A stretch of DNA of 64,000 bases, from contig LR746277.1 of assembly GCA_902729315.2 (NCBI GenBank), positions 3,911,001 through 3,975,000 of the forward strand, in the 5' to 3' direction. The notes below the pieces were generated by a model that was not told where the DNA came from, did not search any database, and was given only the letters and a program-made list of their open reading frames with translations. Position 1 is the first letter of the stretch. Each line of letters opens with the position of its first letter. Of this stretch, positions 55,866 through 64,000 are shown piece after piece. The position numbers were made by a program, and so were the translations under genes. This stretch comes from Spirodela intermedia (Eukaryota > Streptophyta > Magnoliopsida > Alismatales > Araceae).

Positions 55866-57168
55866 GGCGGCTTCTCGAGAAGAGACTGCAGAAGGAATGA
55901 TCCCTCGCCCTCCTTCCCCTTCCTCCTCTTTCTGCGTGGTGCCGTTGGTCCGTCGGCCTCCTGGCTATCGTTGTTTCCCTCAGAATAATACGAGAGGAAG
56001 ACGCGGGGAGGTATTTATTCGATGAACAGCTCTGCAACAGGCTGGTTTTCTCTCGTATGGGGGTGTGGATGGGGCCCATGAAGCGCTCTCCTCTTCCTCC
56101 CGATTCCCTACTGTCAATTACCAGCAGAAGCCTTGCTTTTTTCTTTTAATCGTCCTTCTCTGTCCTCCACCGCGGTCATGGAGCGCCCGTGTCCATGCGC
56201 TCATCTGCCTCTCTCTCTCTCTCTCTCTCTCTACATATATATTATAAATGTATACATATCCCTCTCTAATGGTTAGTAAATTTATCATTTGGTAGAGGGT
56301 ATGTTTCTTGAGAAGACAACCCACCGCCCAGAGAGAGAGAGAGAGCACGCCACTGAAAGACCTCGCGGTGCAGGTGGAATCTGACGGTAGAACAGGCGGG
56401 AGAGAACACCTGGTTCGACATCTGTAGACCAGGTCGTACGCTTTTATCGTAGTTATGAAAGCACGGTACAATTCAAGTAGAGAGCGCGAGAGAGAGAGAG
56501 AGGAAGATGTGTGGACAAGGATTGCTCGTCGTTGAGTCCGAATAGATAGGGGGTCTTTTCAGCGTCCCCGCTTCGCCGTTTCGTCATCCTGCCGACGCCC
56601 ACGAGATAACAGCTGTCGGGAAGGCTCACTGGCAGAAGAAAGAAGACGGTGGACGAGTCGGTTAGGCGGTGGGAACCCTAACGAGCATCTAAGGTGACGG
56701 CATTCGACTCATCCTCTTCAGCGCGGGGGACCTCTCCTCCCCTCTCTCTGTAAGCTGGCTATTTATCGCAGTAATCCTCCATCGCCACCTTGAAACGAAC
56801 TCTGAAACTCCGTTTCCATCCCCTGGTCTGCGAAGAACAGCCCGGGCCATCTTTGTATACATAGAGAGAGAGAGAGAGAGAGTACCATGTCGGTGACTTC
56901 TGCCTTGTAGGGGTCACCAATTACCCTTATCTGTTTCGTTCCCCGAGGACTAGAAGAAGATTGCTGCCCAGGAGTTTGACAAACGCGGAGTCTTCATTTC
57001 TCCGCTCAATCGGTGAAACTCGCAGGTTTACACCGCCAGTCATAGAAGAGGAGCGATGGCCGGGCCATCTCTGGTCCATGAACACAAGCTCCCTTCACTA
57101 AAACGACGGAAAGCTTGCGGCAACAGAGATCGGGATTTGGAATGGAGAAAAGCTTGCCTCTATCGGGA
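55866..57168. other. Spacer with CT/AG tracts; no gene seen
   Basis: Upstream region of the Trp-rich protein gene and downstream flank of the DUF89 gene. A CT tract (56208-56232), GA tracts near 56333-56345, 56480-56503 and 56865-56882. No convincing coding sequence. Confidence 0.5.
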
Positions 57169-60100
57169 TCAGTAGGAAGGGGCCTCGTTGTACTTGAACA
57201 CACAATCGTACAGCCTCCCACCCAAGAACTGAGCAACCTCCATGTGCTTAACCTGCCATGCAAGATCTCAGCTAGCTATAAGAGAGAGAGAGAGAGAGAG
57301 AGTATTACCATGCCGATCTTGATTGAGTCGCACTTGAATAGGGCATAAAGATTCGTCTCCAATGCACGCCCCTGCGGGAAAAATGAAGAAAACCTTAATC
57401 GGTCACCAAGAACCAGAGTAGAAATCCACTGTTGGCTTACCATTCCCTCCAGCACGACGAGATCAGCATCGCTCGCCAGGTACGCCAGCTCGGGTGAGAC
57501 ACTCGCAAGGTCAATAACCTGAGGAAGAGCGGCAGGGCTGGTTAATTGTGGGCTGGAGAAGTGCTCGCCAACGGGAAGTAGGGGTTGTGCTGCTTCTCAC
57601 CGGTAAATCGTTGCCAGAATTAGCAATCAGGAGACCGGAGGCGTCCACCCCCATTAGCTGTCCATTCCCATCTCTCAGCTGGAGAGCGATGGGGAATGTC
57701 TGAGTCAGCTCAAGGATAAAGAGCCATGAAAGTCAAACTAAGCACTCCCTAACCTTTGAGACGATCTCAATCAACTCGGGATAGGTTACGTCATTAATGG
57801 ACGGAAGGTCGTTGGCCGCTAAGACGACCTGCATTTATCAAGGAATGACGCAGAAAATGAGACTCGAAAATGGTTCACGAATTGGGAAAAAAATGAGAAT
57901 ATTTGAGAAATATATGCAAATCTGTGCACACATATTTAGTAATTCGGATCGGTATACAAGCATTGGTGATTCAGTTTTGCCTAGAAAACCCAGGCTGCTA
58001 AGGTCTATCCACACCGGCGGCACTATTTAGCTTAAGCGATGACCAGTGCTCAGGTTATTGGGCCATCTAGATCAGAACCCATCAGCCTTATGGTCACAGG
58101 GATCATAATAACTTCAACAATCTGAAATGCGTTATTTTGGACTATGGTTAATGCATTTCAGATCCGCGATCATTCAACTTTCTGTAGCTGACGGAGCAGA
58201 GCAGTTCTTCCTTGAGGCTATCTGATGAGGGGGAGTAGCCAATTGAACTACAAAAACAGAGAAAGGTCAACCAAAGAGCGATCATCGGCTCTGATACCAG
58301 ACTGGAGTAATTGGGTCAATCCAAATCAAAACCCATCGACAATAATTAGCGAAGGCTCAATCATTATAATCTCATGCACAAACATGGGGCTATTCTTAAC
58401 ACACATCCTCTCTCAGGCAAGCCGACATTTTGGGCTCTGACATGCGGACAGCATAGGTAGGGTATGTCGTCCCAAGCGGCAATCATCAGCCCAGGATCGT
58501 GCTGGAGTTATTGGGCCATTAAAACTGATTAGCAATACCCAATACAGGGCTACTCAATTCCGTGAGCTAACGTTGTGGCCTTCTACTGCACCACAGCCAA
58601 GGACATATTAAGGGAGCAGCCAAGCACAAACTAAGTGCATTCGCGACGGTGCTGGTGATGATGATGATGAGGACGACGATGATGGTTTTAACTGCGTGTG
58701 ATCGAAAACACGGTTAAATAGCGAGGTTTACCACTGTGCCGCGTCGCAGCAGCTCCCTTGCAAATGGTAAGATTCCCAGGATAACGTCGGCACCCGAGTT
58801 GTCAACAAAAATAACAGCCTGTTCACAACAAAGAAGCATTCCGTGAATTGAGGTTCGAAATTTCAAGGGATTGTACAGACGACACGGGCCATTTCCAAGA
58901 GTCAAAGCATGTTAGTCCCTCAAAGGCTGGTTTCCTGTTTGTCAGAGCTATGTGGATGATTCGGCGCCCAAAGCTCTAATGATCTTCCCCTGTTCTACAA
59001 GGGGAAAGCAAGATACTGCAAACTGACAATAAACCAGAGCGATGGTGTGGTGGCACCAACACCAAATAGTCCAAGAGAGATTTCAAACTCTAAACAGGTC
59101 AAGATGGCCGCTGTTCTCTAGAACAAATGTACATTAAATCATTCGAAGAATCTTCAGTATAATATTTAGCCACGTGATAATTGATGAATAAACCACAGCA
59201 CACTTCGTAAAGGTCAACAAAGGAACTCACAGCAATATTGATTGCTTCATTCAAAAATAACAAAATGCATTATCCACTCTCAAATCTAGAGGAATAACGG
59301 ACAGAGAAAAGATAGCCAGTTGGAAACTTGCCTTTTTCCAAGACTTCTTGCTCCATTTCAGCTTGAAGTCATCCAAATCGTCAATCACCCATGGGCGAGA
59401 CAATAGATTTTGACAACTTGCCAGAAATGACATCCCGTCTCTAGCAAAAACTTCGGCAAGCTTCACTCAAAAAATAATGGAAACTATGTAAGTAGTCAGT
59501 GAAAAAGCAACAATCTCGCCATAGATGAGATAGGCTTTTCTGAGAGAATCAGGTGCATTCTGAGACGATGAACTAACATGAACTACTTAGAACATCCATG
59601 GAACAGACTCAAGAGCAGCATCAACGCTTAATGTGAACTCTTCTTTCAGGAGTATGTATGAGCATGCGCCATGATTTAAAGAACACCCCAGTTGAGAAAT
59701 GGCAAGTTAGAACAAAACACGCGTTAAACAATACTTGAAAGTTACTAAGAATGTAAGCACATGAGGCAGGAAAATGCATAGATTACGGCATCAACACTAA
59801 AAAAAATATGATTTAAAAGAACGAAGTTGCCCTCAAGGCCAGCATTGGGCTCCCAAAGTTTTCTCATAACTTTCCTTTCCCACAGTGACTCTGGCCAATG
59901 TCTATGTATCCTCCCAAAAGGAGGGGGAAGGAGGGGGGGGGGAGGCAATATTAGGATCTGCATGGCCAATAGCCCACTTCACATAAAAACACCTACAAAC
60001 AGGAAACGAAGAAAGAATCAAAGAAAATAAAAACGTAAAAGACCATGAGTACGCACAAACAGGAAAAGGGGAAGGAAGAAGAAGGGTAGAAGAAGCATGA

Positions 60101-62783
60101 TATCCGAAATCTGTTTATGTTTTTGAGAATGAACATGAAGAAAGATATTATGAGTCTTACAGAAGATACATAAATAAGTTTCCATGATCTAGAAGAAAAG
60201 CTAAGAAAAATCATGGCATTAAAATCTATCTGGTAATGCCTACAGACGAAATGTGTCTTGCAAGTCCAAACAAACTCAACCTGTGCAGAACCCAAGTCAA
60301 ATATATTCCCCGCCAATATTCCCCTGATGAGGTTCTCCACACGCTTGGTCCCATCCTCGATAGAATCATTAAGCCTGACCACGTCCTCAAAGAGCGAGAT
60401 AGCTTTAGCATTCTCGTTATCCTAAAACATTCAAACTTACATAATTGATGAATTGTCATAAAAAATCTCAAAACACCACAAATACTGACAGAATTGAGGA
60501 AGAAACGTTGAATTTACCTTGACCTTCTTGAATATATCCCGAAATCCGAGTTCTCTAAGGACTTGCTCACGAAGCTGACAGAGTAACTGGAGATTATAAA
60601 AGAAGCAACAGGGTTTAGACCCGTCAAAAAAGTAAAAAAAATCCAAAAAATCTGTTGCTTGAATAACAGAACTGGATACCATTGGGAGTTCTTAGGCCAT
60701 CCAACTCAAAACCAATTACAAGGAATAACTTGTAACCACATGTTTATTTATATGATAATCAACAAGAGACATTCCATCAAGAACATTGTATAATCCATGC
60801 AAACTCACAATGCAATCTGGCGGTCCACCATGGGACTCAGGATTTGCCTTCAAGTCTTCTAGAATTTCTGTGTACCTTTCAATATCACCAGACAACCAAT
60901 AAATCCTGACCGCAAAAAGGCATACGACATAACAATGACAAAATCAAGAGATCACCCTAGCCAACGTCTAGAAAATAGGCCTTTTTTATGCGCTACTTAT
61001 CCTCAAATTAATCAGATTTCATAAAATGAGCATAATCAGTTTCTCTGGAGTTCATGCATAAAAGATCATCTCCTACTGAAATATAAAGACTTGTCCATTT
61101 GCAAATACATAATGTCCGGGTTGGAGAAAAGAAATCTTTGGTCAATAAGGGTATGAGCGCAAAAAAACCCTAAAGGAATGCGCTCAATAAATCATAACAT
61201 ACAACTGCAACATGGCATAATGGTGAAGGTAAGAATGTGCATATATAGCAATTTTAAATACAGATGCAAGCTTTTTCTTCGATATATCAATCCCAAAAGA
61301 ATAACATAACAGAGTCGACAAGGGTCTGCAAACACAATAGTGAATATCTCAATCTCGATCAACCAGTAGAACAGAACATCCGGAAACAAATTATGCAATA
61401 AAAAAAAAACATATGCACCTGAAATTTCACGAAAAATATGAAAAAGAGTAAACAGCAGACAGGAGCTCTCCCAAGCTATATGGAGAGAAAAAAAAACAAA
61501 AAAAAACACGCGTTAATCTCCCAAGCTAGATATGCCAATGTACATAGTGATTCGTACCTGGGAGTAACTGATTCATTCATGGAAATATTCAAATAAAAAT
61601 AGTATGCCTTAGTACAGGTAGACATAGAGAAGTCGAACTCCCAACAATGTAGAGGTAATTAACGCATTAATCTGAAACATCTATCATTCAAAAGCCAACA
61701 CTTCAAATTTTGTCAACATAGCTACCGTGATAATCTTGATCTTGACATCGTAGCTAACTTTAACGGACTAAGTAAATATGAATAAATTAAACAATTTCAT
61801 TACATCATGCAAGGATAATATTTTTAAAATCGGACATTAGACACCAAATTCGCAGAAACTTGTTGATGGTCACCCACATTATACTCCCCATGATTGGTAA
61901 GAATCTGTAGCACAGGATCTTACCCATCATGGCCAAATTTAGTCCAGAAGACAGCAGATTATCCCAAACATCGCTGCTCAACATGTTGAATCCTTTAGGT
62001 TCCAGTCATAAATTAAAAATGGTCTAAAATAATTGTCGTGGATAGGAAAATATCGTGGAAATTATGAAGCCCCCAGCAACATTTGGATGCAACACATCCA
62101 TAACAGTAACATTTCCATGACACCAAATTCAAAGAGGGATAACTATTTCAGAAGAAAAGGAAACATCTACCAGATACTGATTTACCTCTGGGCAAATTTT
62201 TCTGCCTTAGCAGGAGCATCGGCAACGGTAGGATCACTCTCGGCCCGCTGCCTGAAAAATGAGCATAAAGGAAAGCATCAAGTATCGGTAGCAGGACGGA
62301 GGTTTCGTGACGAATTCACATATCCATATGATCTATATATTCGCTGTATGATTCTGCCGTATATTATCACTTAGAACACAGGTATTGGCATCGCCTCATA
62401 AATAGATTCACTCCTAAGATCGATCATCCATCGGAGAAGGATGGATCCTACCGAGTAGAATAGAGTCTAAAGACGGGGAAAAAATATCTTGGCAACTCTT
62501 CCGGACTAAAATTTAGGAGACGACTCCGGAGTGAAACGATGGTTCATTTCACCATGTGATCGAAGCCACAGGAATCGACGACTTCACGGACTATCCTCTT
62601 TACTTGCCCGCACCTGAAAGACGGAACGGAGTTCAGGAAGACCTCTATCCACTGGAGCTCGACGGGGGTAGCCTTCCAAGGGTTGTCCGAGGGGAAACGG
62701 TACGGAATCGTGCAGGACCTATACTTTGACTCGATCGGCGTCTGGAGGAGCGGGAACGGCACCGCCGGTGACGTGCTCTCCAT
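57169..62783 (-). CDS. DUF89 damage-control metabolite phosphatase, 368 aa, complete
   Basis: Twelve exons: 62783-62614, 62251-62186, 60875-60809, 60586-60518, 60421-60281, 59460-59332, 58818-58732, 57828-57754, 57678-57601, 57518-57441, 57371-57309 and 57252-57169. Phases agree throughout. The 368-aa length is within a residue or so of Arabidopsis At2g17340. DUF89 subfamily II enzymes are metal-dependent phosphatases that remove damaged phosphometabolites, 4'-phosphopantetheine derivatives in the plant and PANK4 cases. Conserved blocks include [76 protein letters not shown] (metal/phosphate residues Asp220, Asn221), [22 protein letters not shown] and [15 protein letters not shown]. Intron 6 has a GC donor (AAG|GCAAGT). 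An alternative acceptor would lengthen exon 3 by 30 in-frame bases. No targeting peptide, so probably cytosolic. Confidence 0.92.
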
Positions 62784-63191
62784 CTCGCCCTCTCCTCCTA
62801 CCGCCCTCCCCTCGTCGGACGATGATCCCCACCGCAGCGACGGCCCTTTACTCCTCAGAGAGGAGGGGGTAGGGAGAAGGAGGGAGACCCGCTGAACCAG
62901 AAAGCGCTCCTCCGACGGCTCTCATATAGAATTTTTTGTCGCATTCTTGGAAAAATGCGATTTCTGTTGCTCGCTGAGGACGGAAGCTCATCGCAGCCGT
63001 CCGTGAAAATTCGTTAAATCGAAGGGCATCTAGCGGCTGGGAATCGCCGTCAACCGGCCCTGTCACAGACAAAGATCAAGTGGCCAGAGATGCGGCGGCA
63101 TCTCTGGCCAGCCCAGCTTCCTCCAAGGTCTAAGTTCCCAGAACCAATTCCAGGAATGAAATGAGTCGAATAGCTCGCGTCTCTCTCTCCC

Positions 63192-63241
<50 letters not shown>

Positions 63242-63647
63242 CGGGGAAGATCTGTCTACGATCATGATATCTGCAGATCATACGGGTCTAATTGATGCAT
63301 TTTAGAATAAATTAGGAAAAAAAAATCTGAATCTCGCGAAGAAACCCGTCGAAATCAAAGAAATTGCTGGATTAAAGAAGAGAGAGAAAATACTGCACAA
63401 GAAGAGAGAGAAAATATGTAAATCCAGGCTAAAGTAACCTATTTTCAGCGTAAAATAAAGACACAATCTGGGCATCAGCTAAAGAGGCAACCTCTAGCAA
63501 CCTGCGCTCCATCCATGGCTGTCAAATGATCCAGAGCAGATGTTCATCTGTGGATTCAGGCGAAAGCTCCAGTTACAACGCTCCCACAGCTAGAGGAAGA
63601 TCCCTGGAGTCTCCAGCAACAGGAAGGAGGCACTGAACCCACCGATC
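62784..63647. other. Upstream region of the DUF89 gene, with CT microsatellite
   Basis: DUF89 promoter and leader, then the aminoacylase 3' flank. Apart from the CT tract nothing gene-like is seen. Confidence 0.5.
63180..63240. repeat. (CT)n microsatellite
   Basis: About 60 bp of CT with a few extra Cs, roughly 400 bp upstream of the DUF89 start codon (GA as read in the gene's direction). Confidence 0.95.
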
Positions 63648-64000
63648 CTACAGCTCGTCTTTGGTCCTCGAGCCCTCCAGAGTGTAGGATCCAAACGCTC
63701 TGATGATCGATTCATAGACTGTAATTCCTTTCAGATACTCAGCTTTGCCCAGATACTGCAGAGCAAAAGGGTAATATGATGAACCTCTGATGAAGGAGGA
63801 TAGGCTTCTTAAGGGTTCTTGACGATCTGGATGCGAACCCAAGGTGGCACTAACCTCGTCATGGTCATGGAGGAGACTGGGAGTGTTCGCTATGGGAGAA
63901 AACCCGATCGCCGGCAAGCCAAGTTGACGGAAAGAGCGAGCATCCGTTGAAGCGGGGAAGATCTCCGGCTTGCTGAGCTTGCCACCAGCTTTCTTCACAG
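63648..64000 (-). CDS. ACY1: Aminoacylase-1 (M20 peptidase family), 3' end
   Basis: Two exons are visible: one running off the right edge and ending at 63855 with a GT donor, and the last exon 63755-63648. The first encodes [40 protein letters not shown] and LLHDHDE; the last [20 protein letters not shown]. This is the C-terminal catalytic part of aminoacylase-1, a zinc enzyme that deacetylates N-acetylated amino acids. The [15 protein letters not shown] and LLHDHDE blocks are hallmark sequences, and the His in LLHDHDE corresponds to a metal ligand. The protein ends in KDEL, an ER-retention signal, implying an ER-lumen or secretory location provided the missing N-terminus has a signal peptide. 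The upstream exons lie beyond the window. Confidence 0.87.
   Translation of the reverse strand, partial: VKKAGGKLSKPEIFPASTDARSFRQLGLPAIGFSPIANTPSLLHDHDEVSATLGSHPDRQEPLRSLSSFIRGSSYYPFALQYLGKAEYLKGITVYESIIRAFGSYTLEGSRTKDEL

Noticed and set aside
1-64000. CRISPR array, operon, bacterial insertion sequence, or other prokaryotic system
   Set aside because: The repeats seen are dinucleotide tracts, a degenerate minisatellite and LTRs; genes are intron-containing plant genes, so no prokaryotic system is present.

Overview
This window is nuclear DNA of a flowering plant. It has GT-AG split genes, plant-only families (NPF, fibrillin, VQ, NAC, PLS-type PPR), T-rich introns, many (AG)n/(CT)n tracts and decayed LTR retrotransposons. 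Several exons are very GC-rich while introns and spacers are AT-rich. That bimodality resembles a monocot more than a eudicot, but the species cannot be fixed from the sequence. I see no prokaryotic features, CRISPR array, rRNA or tRNA gene.

Layout. 1-7.8 kb, minus strand: the 5' part of a SelO-type protein adenylyltransferase, an alpha/beta hydrolase, and a SANT-bromodomain protein. 8.7-9.8 kb, minus: an OEP40-like chloroplast outer-envelope protein. 11.8-14.0 kb, plus: an NPF7-type nitrate transporter. 14.9-19.7 kb, plus: a CCCH/KH RNA-binding protein carrying one apparent frameshift. 21.7-25.8 kb, plus: a plastid fibrillin (FBN7-like). 27.4-27.9 kb, minus: a VQ protein. 28-45 kb is gene-poor. 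It holds a decayed Ty3/gypsy-like relic (about 31.6-36.2 kb), one EAR-type C2H2 zinc-finger gene (38.8-39.4 kb), and an internally deleted Ty1/copia element with both LTRs, primer-binding site and polypurine tract (40.6-43.7 kb). 45.3-47.6 kb: a PPR gene and an OEP7-like gene. 49.3-51.0 kb, minus: a CUC3-like NAC gene. 55.4-55.9 kb, minus: an uncharacterised tryptophan-rich protein. 57.2-62.8 kb, minus: a complete 12-exon DUF89 damage-control phosphatase. 63.6-64.0 kb, minus: the 3' end of aminoacylase-1 ending in KDEL.

The genes do not form a pathway. The bromodomain, OEP40, VQ and fibrillin genes match, from memory, a block of neighbouring Arabidopsis loci (At3g57980 to At3g58010), so the left half looks like an ancient conserved neighbourhood with an NPF7 and a CCCH/KH gene between its members. 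Several products act in plastids (OEP40, FBN7, OEP7, possibly SelO). Exon models were assembled by hand from reading frame, splice consensus and remembered homologues. No alignment or transcript evidence was available. I found no previously undescribed system; the most useful points are sequence-level oddities listed as findings.
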